A stretch of DNA of 64,000 nt from Firmicutes bacterium UBA5201 (GCA_002412775.1 DHVT01000020.1:1-64000); one strand, 5' to 3'; numbered from the stretch's first letter, positions 1 through 8,475 are shown. Translations and numbers: made by a program. The notes: a model not told the origin generated them from the letters alone.

Positions 1-73
1 ACATGATTTTTCTCCCTCATATGTTAATCCTTATTTTATAGGACCTTAAGGAATCTGTCTAACTTAGTGTAAC
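1..73 (-). other. Window edge: possible start of a gene leaving the window
   Basis: On the minus strand an ATG at 4-2 is preceded at about 7 nt by a GAGGGAG-like ribosome binding site, and a TATAAA box lies about 20 nt further up. A gene may therefore begin here and run off the window. Only one codon is visible, so nothing can be said of its product. Confidence 0.25.
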
Positions 74-187
74 CTATCCATCTTCATATAAGGTTTGTCC
101 GATGACGTTTGCAGCAAGTTGAATCCCTTGTTTTCGAAGCCTTTGTAACTCTTTCTCTACTCTTAAAAACCAATCTTGATAAGACAT
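74..187 (-). CDS. Small orphan protein, 37 aa, unknown
   Basis: I do not recognise this product. The frame runs from ATG at 187 to TAG at 74 and encodes 37 residues, starting MSYQDWFLRVEKELQRLRK and ending GQTLYEDG. It is rich in charged and amphipathic residues and probably helical. A strong ribosome binding site (AGGAAGGTGG) sits about 5 nt before the ATG, which is the main reason to believe the gene. It lies downstream of the truncated hsdM and a terminator-like hairpin, so it may be a separate small gene or cargo left in a decaying restriction-modification locus. It could also be the N-terminal remnant of a longer protein. Confidence is moderate because of its size. Confidence 0.5.
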   Translation of the reverse strand: MSYQDWFLRVEKELQRLRKQGIQLAANVIGQTLYEDG

Positions 188-249
188 ATTTACCACCTTC
201 CTGCAGCTTTATCTATATACAGAATTATCAGCTCTAAATGTAAGGTAAA

Positions 250-281
250 ATTTATATAAAAATAACCGGCTTATCCCGGCT
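250..281 (-). terminator. Putative terminator after truncated hsdM
   Basis: Reading the minus strand, AGCCGG and CCGGTT can pair (one G-T) around a 6-nt loop and are followed by TTATTTTTAT. The stem is only 6 bp, so this is a modest candidate, but it is placed as expected 38 nt after the hsdM fragment stop. Confidence 0.45.
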
Positions 282-318
282 CTATAAAATGCATACTCCT
301 TTTTGAGTTTGCATACCC

Positions 319-942
319 CTATGCATAGCAACAATGAGGTTCATTAAATTGTATCAATCTCTGTATGATTCTCTCATATATGGTCTGAGATTGACTTTTA
401 GCCTTCTCGATACCTATAACCTTAGCCATGATTCTGGAAACCTCAGATGGAGTGTAGAACTGCCCTTTGCTTTTTCCAGATTCAGTGGCAAAATGCTTCA
501 TTAGGTACTCATAAGCATCTCCAAGAATATCGTCTCCATCTGCACCATTCCCACCAAAATCAAGCTCAGGATCCTCAAAAATTGCCACCAAGTTGGTAAG
601 GCGATCAACCATTTCTTTACCTTTACCAAGCTTGTCCGCATCATTAAAGTCAGCAACTGTAATAACACCTACCAAGTCGTTAGCATCAGCCATTTTTCTG
701 ATGACAACGTTGGTTTTATCACCAATTTCCTTGTCACCTTTTAGCTTTATTAAATCATGGAAGCTTCCGCCCTCCGGTACTTCTATGAGCGCATCTCTTT
801 TTCCATAATATTTATCTGTCACATATCTCATGAACAGCAACACCAGAATATAATCTTTATATTGTGAGGCATCCATTCCACCTCTTAATTGGTCACAACT
901 TTTCCATAATCTACTGTATAGCTCGCTCTTTTTCATCGCCAT
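319..942 (-). pseudogene. hsdM: Truncated type I restriction-modification methyltransferase subunit (HsdM fragment)
   Basis: HsdM with HsdS methylates adenine in type I restriction-modification systems. This 207-aa product carries the N-terminal helical HsdM_N domain (LWKSCDQLRGGMDASQYKDY, residues about 13-32) and the start of the N6-methyltransferase domain (GDAYEYLMKHFA, then GQFYTPSEVSRIMAKVIGI). Family members are about 480-550 aa and continue SQTIYDPxCGSGSL; here the protein diverges right after SQTIY, near base 383, into an unrelated 18-residue tail. The SAM-binding motif I (DPxCGSG) and the catalytic NPPF motif are therefore missing, and it cannot methylate. ATG at 942 has a good GGAAGGTGA site. 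The HTH gene upstream is 20 nt away. No hsdS or hsdR is in view. Confidence 0.85.
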
Positions 943-962
943 ATTACTTCACCTTCCGTTAC

Positions 963-1145
963 TTATTTTTTGTCAGTATTCCTATTGTATCTACCATCTT
1001 CTGGCTTCTGTGCATCTTTAGGTATGGCCCATGCCCAGCCAAGACGGGCTACACCAGGTATCTTCCCTTGCCTACATAAGACTTGTACTCGGCGTTCGGT
1101 TAAACCCCATTTTTCAGCAGCTTCTTTAGTTGTAATATAATCCAT
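963..1145 (-). CDS. Small helix-turn-helix DNA-binding protein
   Basis: A 60-residue protein that is almost entirely one winged-helix/excisionase-like helix-turn-helix (MerR/HTH_17 type): DYITTKEAAEKWGLTERRV at residues 2-20, followed by the typical CRQGKIPGVARLGWAWAIP wing. Such proteins occur as regulators of mobile elements and just upstream of hsdM in clostridial type I loci. Start ATG at 1145 has AGAAGGTGGG at 4-5 nt. It sits 20 nt before the truncated hsdM and the two probably form one transcript. It may now regulate nothing, since its partner system is broken. The fold call is firm; the role is inferred from position. Confidence 0.75.
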   Translation of the reverse strand: MDYITTKEAAEKWGLTERRVQVLCRQGKIPGVARLGWAWAIPKDAQKPEDGRYNRNTDKK

Positions 1146-1183
1146 GAACCCACCTTCTTAATTTTTATTAATGTATACTATAT

Positions 1184-1212
1184 ATTATAATCGTAGAAAC
1201 GAACAATAGCAA
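1184..1212 (-). promoter_or_regulatory. Sigma-A type promoter for the HTH/hsdM remnant
   Basis: On the minus strand TTGCTA (1212-1207), a 17-bp spacer and TATAAT (1189-1184). It lies about 40 nt upstream of the HTH gene start. Confidence 0.5.
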
Positions 1213-1390
1213 TGAGCAATTGGAAATTATTGATACGCACTCAACCCAGAATATGACCATCAACAACTACTTCTTTTGCTAAACGGTTGAACCCTTAAAG
1301 CAAAACTATATTTCCATGGGTGAGCTCATTTCATCATCAAAACCTTATTCCCTTAAAACACACCCCAAATCCATCACTTTACCAACCATC
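1213..1390. other. Intergenic, no gene seen
   Basis: Together with its flanks this is a stretch of about 300 bases (1146-1449) without a convincing gene. The promoter at 1184-1212 and the rlmD terminator at 1391-1440 lie at its ends. In between I see no reading frame with a ribosome binding site, no tRNA and no strong hairpin. It probably marks the junction between the accessory restriction remnant and the conserved backbone. Confidence 0.5.
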
Positions 1391-1440
1391 AAAAAATAAA
1401 GAAACCCCTGAAAACACCGTAAATACGCCATTTTCAAGGG
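1391..1440 (-). terminator. Terminator of rlmD
   Basis: On the minus strand CCCTTGAAAA (1440-1431) pairs with TTTTCAGGGG (1414-1405), with a second small CGTA/TACG stem in the loop, followed by a T-rich run TTTCTTTATTTTTT. It starts 10 nt after the rlmD stop. Confidence 0.65.
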
Positions 1441-1449
1441 CAACTACAT

Positions 1450-2817
1450 TTATTTTCTTGTCAGCAGACAGACGGTTTCCACATGCATGCTGTGTCCAAA
1501 TAGATCCACAGGCTGAACTTCCTTGATCTCATATAGATCATCCGAACATAGTGTTTTCAAGTCCCTAGCCAGAGTAGACGGCTTACAGGACACGTATACA
1601 ATTCGCTCAGGCATCATTTTCAGGATACTCTCAAGCACTTCAGGTTCACAACCGCTTCTAGGTGGATCGATTACGACAACATTCGGCAGAATTCCTTCTT
1701 CCAAAAACTTCGGAGTGACTTCTTCCGCAGTACCTATTATGAATTCAGCGTTTTTAATGTTATTGATCTCAGCGTTCCGGACCGCGTCATTGACTGCATC
1801 AGCAAAACTTTCGACGCCATATACTTTTTTCGCCTTTTCGGCAAGGAATAATGACAGAGTTCCAGTACCCGAATATAAGTCAATGATGGTTTCCTCTCCA
1901 GTCAAAGCCGCAAATCCAAGAGCTGTCTCATAAAGTTTGAGCGCTTGCTCACTATTGACCTGGAAAAAGGACAATGGAGATATTCTAAAATCAAGATCAC
2001 CAAGATGATCCACTATGGAATCAGCACCATAAAGCATCTTGTTTTCAGTGCCAAATACACTTGGACCCAAATCAAGATTGATGTTTTGAACCACAGATAC
2101 TATCTTAGGGTTTGCCTTGAGCAACAAATCGACGAGCGCCTTGGTCATGGTCAATGATTTTTTATAAGTGACTACAATCACCATTATGGACTGTCCATCA
2201 TCTGATTGTCTGATCGCAAGATGTCTGATCATACCTTTTTTTGTTCGTTCATCAAAAGCCGGAACTTTAAAATCGTTCATGTAATGCTTGAAAGCCTTCA
2301 GTATACTGGAGTGGCCTTCATGCTGAATCAGACAGTCCGCTATATCCACCACACGATGGGATTTTTTTTGATAAAATCCAATTTGGACTTTTCCGTTTTG
2401 CTCTTTGACTGGATAGATGCCTTTATTGCGATATCGGTATGGCGATTCCATTCCGATTGCAGGTTTGACCACTATGCTTTCAAAGCCGCCAATTCTTGTC
2501 AGAGCATCGGATACCCATTTGCTCTTCAGCAAAAGTTGTTGGTCATAGTCTATGTTTTGAATCTGGCAACCACCGCACTTATCAAAATATGGACAGGGTG
2601 CTTCAACCTTTATTTTGGATTGTTTTACCCATTCAGTAGCTCTAGCCCAACCATAGCTCTTCTTTTTTTCTCCCGGGATGCAAAACACACGATCTCCCGG
2701 TACGGTATTTGGTACAAACCATGTAAATCCTTCGTGTTTTCCAACGCCTTCCCCATCTTCATTCAAATCGATAATATCGATTTCCAATGGTTTTACGTTT
2801 ACTTGATCACTCTTCAA
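1450..2817 (-). CDS. rlmD: 23S rRNA (uracil-5-)-methyltransferase, RumA/RlmD family
   Basis: SAM-dependent enzyme forming m5U in 23S rRNA; in Gram-positives a single RlmCD-type enzyme can modify both positions 747 and 1939, so the exact target is unsettled. The 455-aa protein has an N-terminal TRAM domain (about residues 7-63), the [4Fe-4S] cysteines C75, C81, C84 (CPYFDKCGGCQ) and C162, a central domain, and a C-terminal methyltransferase fold with the SAM motif IIDLYSGTGTLSLFLAEKA and DPPRSG. The nucleophilic cysteine is C411 in YVSCKPSTLARD. All key residues are present. Start is TTG at 2817, with AGGAGG about 7 nt before it. It is monocistronic, flanked by terminators on both sides. Confidence 0.93.
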   Translation of the reverse strand: MKSDQVNVKPLEIDIIDLNEDGEGVGKHEGFTWFVPNTVPGDRVFCIPGEKKKSYGWARATEWVKQSKIKVEAPCPYFDKCGGCQIQNIDYDQQLLLKSKWVSDALTRIGGFESIVVKPAIGMESPYRYRNKGIYPVKEQNGKVQIGFYQKKSHRVVDIADCLIQHEGHSSILKAFKHYMNDFKVPAFDERTKKGMIRHLAIRQSDDGQSIMVIVVTYKKSLTMTKALVDLLLKANPKIVSVVQNINLDLGPSVFGTENKMLYGADSIVDHLGDLDFRISPLSFFQVNSEQALKLYETALGFAALTGEETIIDLYSGTGTLSLFLAEKAKKVYGVESFADAVNDAVRNAEINNIKNAEFIIGTAEEVTPKFLEEGILPNVVVIDPPRSGCEPEVLESILKMMPERIVYVSCKPSTLARDLKTLCSDDLYEIKEVQPVDLFGHSMHVETVCLLTRK

Positions 2818-2872
2818 ACGTATTCCTCCTGAGTTTCTTATTATTCAATACAGTATACCACTTTTTCATACA

Positions 2873-2900
2873 ATAAAAAACCAGACATTTGTCTGGTTTA
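2873..2900 (-). terminator. Terminator after htrA
   Basis: On the minus strand AACCAGACA-AA-TGTCTGGTT followed by TTTTATTG, about 17 nt after the htrA stop. It separates the htrA operon from rlmD. Confidence 0.8.
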
Positions 2901-2916
2901 ATAATAAGCTTTCGTA

Positions 2917-4200
2917 TCAATTGGAGCTTCTGTTTCCCAAAATAACCGGAATGACCAGTTTCTCCTCACCGTTACGTATGATTTTCACTTCTATCTGATC
3001 ACCTGGTTTCAAACCGCCCAGGTATTCTGTCAAATCGGCCATATTGAATATTTTCACATTATCAATTTCAATTATGAGATCGGCTTCTTTGAGCCCCGCA
3101 TTAGCAGCTGGTGAATTCTCATAAACATATCGGATCATGACACCCATAGGTATTTCATAGAGTTCCGAATCTGCCTCATTGATATCCACACCACCAATCC
3201 CGATAAAAGGTCTGGCGATATAACCATTTTTGATGAGTTCCTCCACTATCGGCATCATCGCATTGGAAGGTATGGCAAAACCAATGCCTTCAACCAGTGT
3301 ATCCGCTATTTTTGAAGTGTTGATCCCCACCAGTTCACCTTTTCGATTGACAAGTGCACCGCCTGAATTGCCAGGATTGATGGCAGCGTCAATCTGGATG
3401 TATTTCATATTGTTCTCATTTTTGACATCGCGTTCCACAGCACTGACAAAACCTGCTGTCAATGTTCTGTCATATCCAAGTGGGTTGCCTATGGCAATTG
3501 CTGGCTCTCCCACTTTAAGCTCGTCTGAATTTCCAACGGCAATCGGTTTGAGTGCTTTCACCATCAATTCGGGTATCTCACTTTTTTTAATGGAAAGAAC
3601 AGCAAGATCCGTATCCGAATCATGGCCCACAAGTGTGGCATCCACGACAAGTCCATCGGAAATATCCACAACGACTTCGGTTGCACCATCAATCACATGA
3701 AAATTGGTGACTATATAAAACAAATCCTTGGTTTCACCGATGAGCACTCCCGAACCTGAACCATCTTGTGTTCTTTGGATATTGAACCAATCATAGTATG
3801 TCTTCTTACTGGTGATGCCAACAATCGATCCACTCACATTGTCGTAAATTTCCGAGTAACCTATGGTCGACCCTCCAAACTGTTCTGGCTTTTCATCCAT
3901 ATAGTCCACCACAGAAGTATAAATTTCGGAGCGGAAATTCGATCTTAAAAGTTCGCCGATTTTTTCATCAAGTGCAGCTTCATTGATATTGATCTGTCCA
4001 TAATAGTATCCGATGGTGTAGGTGCTTCCACCTACAAGAGCCAGAATCAATATGAATGCCATGACTTGCTTCCATCTTTTCTTTTTTTGAACTGGTACGA
4101 CTTGTTCTTGACCCGCTTCACTTTTGATGATCATGTCATCTTCTTCAACAATAATTTGTTCTTCAACAATAGTTTGCTCTTCAAATTCCTTTTCATCCAT
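2917..4200 (-). CDS. htrA: HtrA/DegP-like membrane-anchored serine protease
   Basis: Envelope quality-control protease. It has a charged cytoplasmic N-terminus rich in Glu/Gln, one membrane anchor (VMAFILILALVGGSTYTIG, about residues 46-65), a trypsin-like domain and one C-terminal PDZ domain (about 335-420), the usual layout of Gram-positive HtrA. The catalytic triad is complete: H168 (TNFHVIDGA), D198 (DSDTDLAVL) and S279 (NPGNSGGAL). A longer frame opens with GTG at 4209, but that GTG lies inside the GAGGAG ribosome binding site, so ATG at 4200 (8 nt spacing) is chosen. It follows hsp20 by 22 nt and a two-component pair further up; regulation by that pair, as with CssRS in Bacillus, is inferred. 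The terminator follows at 2873. Confidence 0.93.
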   Translation of the reverse strand: MDEKEFEEQTIVEEQIIVEEDDMIIKSEAGQEQVVPVQKKKRWKQVMAFILILALVGGSTYTIGYYYGQININEAALDEKIGELLRSNFRSEIYTSVVDYMDEKPEQFGGSTIGYSEIYDNVSGSIVGITSKKTYYDWFNIQRTQDGSGSGVLIGETKDLFYIVTNFHVIDGATEVVVDISDGLVVDATLVGHDSDTDLAVLSIKKSEIPELMVKALKPIAVGNSDELKVGEPAIAIGNPLGYDRTLTAGFVSAVERDVKNENNMKYIQIDAAINPGNSGGALVNRKGELVGINTSKIADTLVEGIGFAIPSNAMMPIVEELIKNGYIARPFIGIGGVDINEADSELYEIPMGVMIRYVYENSPAANAGLKEADLIIEIDNVKIFNMADLTEYLGGLKPGDQIEVKIIRNGEEKLVIPVILGNRSSN

Positions 4201-4222
4201 TTTGATCACTCCTCATAAATCA

Positions 4223-4642
4223 TTAAAACATCGTGTGAGAAATTTTCGGCAGTTCCACTTTGAGGACTCCATTTTTTAATGTCGCCCTGATATTTTCCTT
4301 ATCTACCCGTTCCACTAGAAAATTACGTCTAAAAGCTCCATATCTTCTTTCGCGGCGTATAAAATCATAATCGTCAACTTCGTTGACTTCATGTTTTTGT
4401 GCGATAATGCTCAAAAAACTGTTTTCATATTCGATTGTAATATTTTCTATGGAAAAACCAGGAAGTTCAGCCTCAACAATGAAGCGGGTCTCGTTCTCAC
4501 GAACATCCACATCAAAAGTGTTGATTACGCTTTCACCTTTTTTGACAACACAACTGACCTTTTCCTCCATTACATCGTAAAACAGTTGATCCAGTGCCTG
4601 TCTATGCTTGGAACTGAGTTTATCCGGATTCATTTTCAACAA
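4223..4642 (-). CDS. Small heat shock protein, Hsp20/alpha-crystallin family
   Basis: ATP-independent holdase chaperone of 139 aa. The alpha-crystallin domain spans about residues 40-135 (ENETRFIVEAELPGFSIENI near its start) and ends with the signature GVLKVELPK; the short tail ISHTMF follows. The start is TTG at 4642, 9 nt after AGGAGG; the ATG three codons later would be 18 nt away, so the TTG is preferred. Together with htrA just downstream it makes a protein-folding stress pair. No CIRCE or CtsR site was recognised upstream. Confidence 0.9.
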   Translation of the reverse strand: MLKMNPDKLSSKHRQALDQLFYDVMEEKVSCVVKKGESVINTFDVDVRENETRFIVEAELPGFSIENITIEYENSFLSIIAQKHEVNEVDDYDFIRRERRYGAFRRNFLVERVDKENIRATLKNGVLKVELPKISHTMF

Positions 4643-4711
4643 TTTTACACACCTCCTACACTACAAATCTTATTCTATTTTTTTTAACATAGTATGAATA
4701 ATTGATAAACC

Positions 4712-6127
4712 TTATTTAAAAATTTGCGTTGAAACTGTGAATATGAACGCAACTCCTATGTCTTCATTGCTATAGACCTCAATTTTCTCATGATGAGCCT
4801 TAACAAGTTCCTTGACAATGGAAAGCCCCAAACCTGAAGAAGTTTTTTCCAGTCCTCTCGATTTGTCTAGTTTTGTGAATCGATCCCAAATGGCTTCAAG
4901 TTCCTTTGGAGATAGCACCCTTCCCGTATTGCTGATGCCTACGAAGTATTTATCGCCTTTGAGCTCTGTCCTGATGCTGATCGTACCATCCATGTCCACA
5001 AATTTTGTGGCATTGTCGAGCAGATTGAAAACTATACGTTGAATGGATGCATAATCTCCATGTGCTTTTATTTTGTCATGGGAAAGGTCTATTGTAAGCT
5101 TGATTCTCTTTTCAATGATGCTTTGTTCAAAACTGTCCAGTACATTGATGATCATTTCGTTCAAATCAAAATCGGTCTTGTTTAAAACAAGCGCACCGCT
5201 TTCCATCTTTGAAAGGTCCAAAAGATCATTGATCATTTTGATCAGTCGGTCGCTTTCGTTCAGTACAATCTTGAGATAGCGTTCCTTTTTATCTTCCTCA
5301 ATTGTCCCGTCCAGCATCCCTCTAGTGTAACCTTTTATGTTGGTGAGTGGTGATCTGAGATCATGAGACAGACTGGAAATGAACATCCTTTTTGTCTGTT
5401 CCTGTTGATTGAGCTCGTCGGCCATCAGATTGAAACTCTCCGCCAACTGCCCCAGTTCATCTTTCCGATTTATGATGATTTTTTTGTCGAAATTGCCTTC
5501 GGAAATATATTTGGCGGCATCATTGATGACTTTAATCTCATAACCCATGCGTTCTGTGATCAAAAATATCAGGATAACAGCTAAAATTCCAGAAAAAGAA
5601 AGTGAAATGAAGATAATTACAGATACTTTTGAGATGGTGTCCTCAATTTCAGGCATGGGAATATTGACAAACATGGCATACCTGGTCTCACCCACCGTAA
5701 AAGGATAACCCACTCTGAGAATTCTCTCCGTATAGAGATCTTTGTAAAAAACCTCCCGACTGGTCGTCAATCCCGAGAACACGGTCTTGATGTCCTCAGT
5801 CAGCTCCTGATACTTGTCAGGATCAATGGAGACTCGATTCTCTTCAGTGGTGTACAGCGCCCCGGACTCTGTGAAAAGCCATATGTTTGCGCCAGTATAT
5901 CCATCGAGCAACATAATCTGCTCCTGAAGCAAGTTTAAGCTGATCGAATTGATATACCTGCTGTTTACAAGCTCTTCGTAATTGGAGATCCGCTTTACAA
6001 TCAAATCCGTTTCATGACTCACAAAATAAATGTCCAGAACTGACCGCACACCTATGATGATCAAAATGAAAGATATGAGAAATATGAGAATATAAACAAA
6101 TGCAAATTTATGAAATATAGTTTTCAT
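4712..6127 (-). CDS. Membrane sensor histidine kinase, HAMP-HisKA-HATPase
   Basis: Sensor of an OmpR-type two-component system, 471 aa. Layout: membrane segment about 8-30, extracytoplasmic sensor of about 130 residues, second membrane segment about 165-188, HAMP (about 188-240), HisKA with phospho-acceptor H255 in SSLSHDLRSPLTNIKG, then HATPase_c with the N-box NLLDNATKF and G-box SGLGLSIVKEL. All catalytic motifs are present. It starts 10 nt after the response regulator stop, and is followed by hsp20 and htrA. The signal is unknown; the neighbourhood suggests envelope or protein-folding stress (inference). Confidence 0.92.
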   Translation of the reverse strand: MKTIFHKFAFVYILIFLISFILIIIGVRSVLDIYFVSHETDLIVKRISNYEELVNSRYINSISLNLLQEQIMLLDGYTGANIWLFTESGALYTTEENRVSIDPDKYQELTEDIKTVFSGLTTSREVFYKDLYTERILRVGYPFTVGETRYAMFVNIPMPEIEDTISKVSVIIFISLSFSGILAVILIFLITERMGYEIKVINDAAKYISEGNFDKKIIINRKDELGQLAESFNLMADELNQQEQTKRMFISSLSHDLRSPLTNIKGYTRGMLDGTIEEDKKERYLKIVLNESDRLIKMINDLLDLSKMESGALVLNKTDFDLNEMIINVLDSFEQSIIEKRIKLTIDLSHDKIKAHGDYASIQRIVFNLLDNATKFVDMDGTISIRTELKGDKYFVGISNTGRVLSPKELEAIWDRFTKLDKSRGLEKTSSGLGLSIVKELVKAHHEKIEVYSNEDIGVAFIFTVSTQIFK

Positions 6128-6137
6128 TCTAATCCTC

Positions 6138-6824
6138 TTAATCCAATTTAAATTTGTATCCTACACCCCATACGGTTTTGATTTCCCAACCATTGTTTTC
6201 TCTTTCAAACTTTTCACGCAGTCTTTTGATGTGAACATCAACAGTTCTTGTCTCTCCAAAGAAATCATAACCCCAGATGCGATCCAAAAGTTGTTCTCTT
6301 GTAAACACTCTGTTCGGGTTGTTCACAAGATAGTTCAAAAGTTCTATTTCCTTGGGAGGCAGTTCCAGTACCGTATCAAAATAAGTGACGTTGTAATCAA
6401 TCATATTGATTGTGAGATTCGCTACGGAAACAATGCCTTCCGTATCCGGCTTATCATTACTCAAGAATCTTCTGATGACAGCTTTCACACGTGCAGTCAT
6501 TTCTTTGGGTTCAAATGGTTTTACTATATAATCGTCTGCTCCGAGTTCAAGCCCGAGAACCTTATCAAAAGTCTCATCTTTGGCTGTCACCATGATCACA
6601 GGTGTTTTTCCTAGCTTTCTGATTTCTTTAAGAGTGTCGTAACCATCCATGCCAGGCATCATGATATCCAGCATGATCAAATCAGGTGTGCTTGTCTTTA
6701 ATGCTTGAACGCCTTTTTCGCCACTCTCATATTGCTCAACAACATAACCTTCTTTGACGAGGTACAACGAGATCAACTCTCTGATGTTTTCATCGTCATC
6801 AATGACAAATATTTTCTTATTCAC
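6138..6824 (-). CDS. OmpR/PhoB-family response regulator
   Basis: DNA-binding response regulator of 228 aa. The receiver domain (about 1-115) has the acidic pocket IDDDE, phospho-acceptor D53 (LIMLDIMMPGMDG) and the conserved Lys in YIVKPFEPKE; the C-terminal winged helix carries FTREQLLDRIWGYDFFGETRTVDVHIKRLR. The longest frame begins at 6908, but the extra 28 residues cross a hairpin and lack a ribosome site; GTG at 6824, 5 nt after GGAGGGG, gives the normal family N-terminus VNKKIFVIDDD. It is the first gene of an operon with the kinase. Its leader contains the hairpin at 6851-6879. Confidence 0.92.
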   Translation of the reverse strand: MNKKIFVIDDDENIRELISLYLVKEGYVVEQYESGEKGVQALKTSTPDLIMLDIMMPGMDGYDTLKEIRKLGKTPVIMVTAKDETFDKVLGLELGADDYIVKPFEPKEMTARVKAVIRRFLSNDKPDTEGIVSVANLTINMIDYNVTYFDTVLELPPKEIELLNYLVNNPNRVFTREQLLDRIWGYDFFGETRTVDVHIKRLREKFERENNGWEIKTVWGVGYKFKLD

Positions 6825-6850
6825 AGCAACCCCTCCTAAATGAATCAATA

Positions 6851-6879
6851 TAAAAAAGAGCATTATATGAATAATGCTC
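6851..6879 (-). terminator. Intrinsic terminator in the leader of the response regulator
   Basis: On the minus strand GAGCATTAT-TCAT-ATAATGCTC followed by TTTTTTATATTG. It lies 88 nt after the M18 peptidase stop and only 27 nt before the response regulator start. A TATAAT box at 6905-6900 lies upstream of it, so the hairpin is inside the likely leader. It can end peptidase transcription, attenuate the two-component operon, or do both. Confidence 0.7.
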
Positions 6880-6966
6880 CATTTTGTCTTACAAATACTA
6901 TTATACAATATTTATTATCAGATATCTATTTCTTATCATGAATGAAATTTGAACAAATTGTGTCCA

Positions 6967-8394
6967 TTAACGGTTTAAGAACGCCTTATAGGCTTTAAAC
7001 GTCATAAAGACATCGACTTTGCTGACGATTTCATATGGTGCGTGCATACTGAGAACCGGAACACCGCAATCCACAACCTCTGCATTGGAGTTTGCCAAAA
7101 TGTATGCGATGGTGCCACCGCCGCCTTGATCCACTTTTCCAAGTTCGCCAATTTGCCATACGACATCGTTGTCGTTGAATATCTTCCTTACTTCACCCAA
7201 GAATTCGGCATTCGCATCGTTACATCCACCTTTGCCTCTTGCTCCGGTATATTTGACCAGCTGTACGCCTTTTCCTATGTGGGCAGAATTGCGTTTTTCA
7301 TATGCGGCTGCAAAATTTGGATCGTAAGCCGCACCGACATCACCTGACAATACTTGTGTATTTGAAATTGCTCTTCTGAGATAAAGGTCATTGAAATCAG
7401 GTTCTTGTAATGCAATCAATTCAGCAACGATATTCTCGAAATATCTTGACTGTGAGCCCGTATTGCCTTGACTGCCGACTTCTTCTTTATCCATGAACAT
7501 GCCACACGCGGTCGTCTTGACATCTTCGAGTTCAAACAGTGCCATGACCCCAGTGTAGCTACAAACCCTGTCATCGTGGCCGTATGCGGAAATCATACTT
7601 CTATCAAATCCCAGGTCCTTCGCTTTTCCGGCTGGAACCACTTCAAATTCAGCACTTAAGAAATCCTCTTCCAAAAGTCCATATTTGTCTTTGAGAATTT
7701 TGAGAATATGAAGCTTCACTTTATCTTTGGTCTTGTCATCCCCCATCGGCATATGTCCTACGAGAACATTGAGCGTTTCTCCATCAATACCTTCAGAGAG
7801 TGTCTTTGAAGATTGGTCTTTGGCCAAATGAGGCAACAAATCCGTTATTGCGAAAATAGGGTCTGCCTCGTCTTCACCGATGACCACTTCAATCTTCTCG
7901 TTGTTTTTGTTGAATGCCACTCCATGGATTGCAAGTGGTATTGCTGTCCATTGATATTTTTTGATGCCGCCATAATAATGGGTCTTAAGGAAAGCCATAT
8001 CGCTGTCTTCATAAAGTGGAAATGGTTTCAAGTCGATTCTTGGCACGTCGATATGAGCACCAATGATATTCATGCCTTCTTTAAGTGATTTTTCACCCAT
8101 CAGGAATAATATGATGGATTTGTCTCTGTTGATCGCGTATATTTTTGAACCTTTTTGCAATTTTTCTTTTCCGCTCAAATAATCGTCAATGTTCTTGTAA
8201 CCTCTTTCGATTGCAAGTCTTTTGATTTCATTTGCGCTTTCACGTTCTGTCTTGCCGGCATCAAGAAATGCTTTGTAGCCTTCACTGAATTCAAAACACG
8301 ATTTCGTCTCGGATTCACTCATTGCTTCCCAAGCATTTTTGAAGGTATGGGTCAGTTCTTTTGACAATTCTTCAAATTGATTCTTTTTTTCCAT
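6967..8394 (-). CDS. M18-family zinc aminopeptidase
   Basis: Cytoplasmic metallo-aminopeptidase that releases N-terminal residues from peptides (M18, aspartyl aminopeptidase/Lap4-type group), 475 aa as usual for the bacterial long form. Metal-site motifs are visible in order: GAHIDVPR near residue 112, SAYGHDDRVCSYTG near 270, the catalytic KEEVGSQGNTGS, and SMHAPYEIVSKVD near the C-terminus. Start ATG at 8394 follows a CAGGGGG site. It is apparently monocistronic. Intracellular peptide breakdown fits an amino-acid-fermenting lifestyle. Exact substrate preference cannot be read from sequence. Confidence 0.9.
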   Translation of the reverse strand: MEKKNQFEELSKELTHTFKNAWEAMSESETKSCFEFSEGYKAFLDAGKTERESANEIKRLAIERGYKNIDDYLSGKEKLQKGSKIYAINRDKSIILFLMGEKSLKEGMNIIGAHIDVPRIDLKPFPLYEDSDMAFLKTHYYGGIKKYQWTAIPLAIHGVAFNKNNEKIEVVIGEDEADPIFAITDLLPHLAKDQSSKTLSEGIDGETLNVLVGHMPMGDDKTKDKVKLHILKILKDKYGLLEEDFLSAEFEVVPAGKAKDLGFDRSMISAYGHDDRVCSYTGVMALFELEDVKTTACGMFMDKEEVGSQGNTGSQSRYFENIVAELIALQEPDFNDLYLRRAISNTQVLSGDVGAAYDPNFAAAYEKRNSAHIGKGVQLVKYTGARGKGGCNDANAEFLGEVRKIFNDNDVVWQIGELGKVDQGGGGTIAYILANSNAEVVDCGVPVLSMHAPYEIVSKVDVFMTFKAYKAFLNR

Positions 8395-8475
8395 TTCATC
8401 CCCCTGATTTAATTCATTATAAAAAATATTCTGTCAATTACAGGATATAAAAAAATTTATACGACTTCAAGAGAA

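Noticed and set aside
1213..1390. Possible gene in the gap beyond the restriction remnant
   Set aside because: Short plus-strand frames exist but have no ribosome site and no recognisable protein character.
2206..2832. 208-aa open frame on the plus strand inside rlmD
   Set aside because: Antisense shadow of rlmD, which has all family motifs.
4201..4209. GTG start of htrA at 4209
   Set aside because: The GTG lies within the GAGGAG ribosome binding site; ATG at 4200 is correctly spaced.
8395..8475. TTGACA and TATAAT upstream of the M18 peptidase as a promoter
   Set aside because: The two boxes are only 10 bp apart, too close to act together; no alternative pair was convincing.
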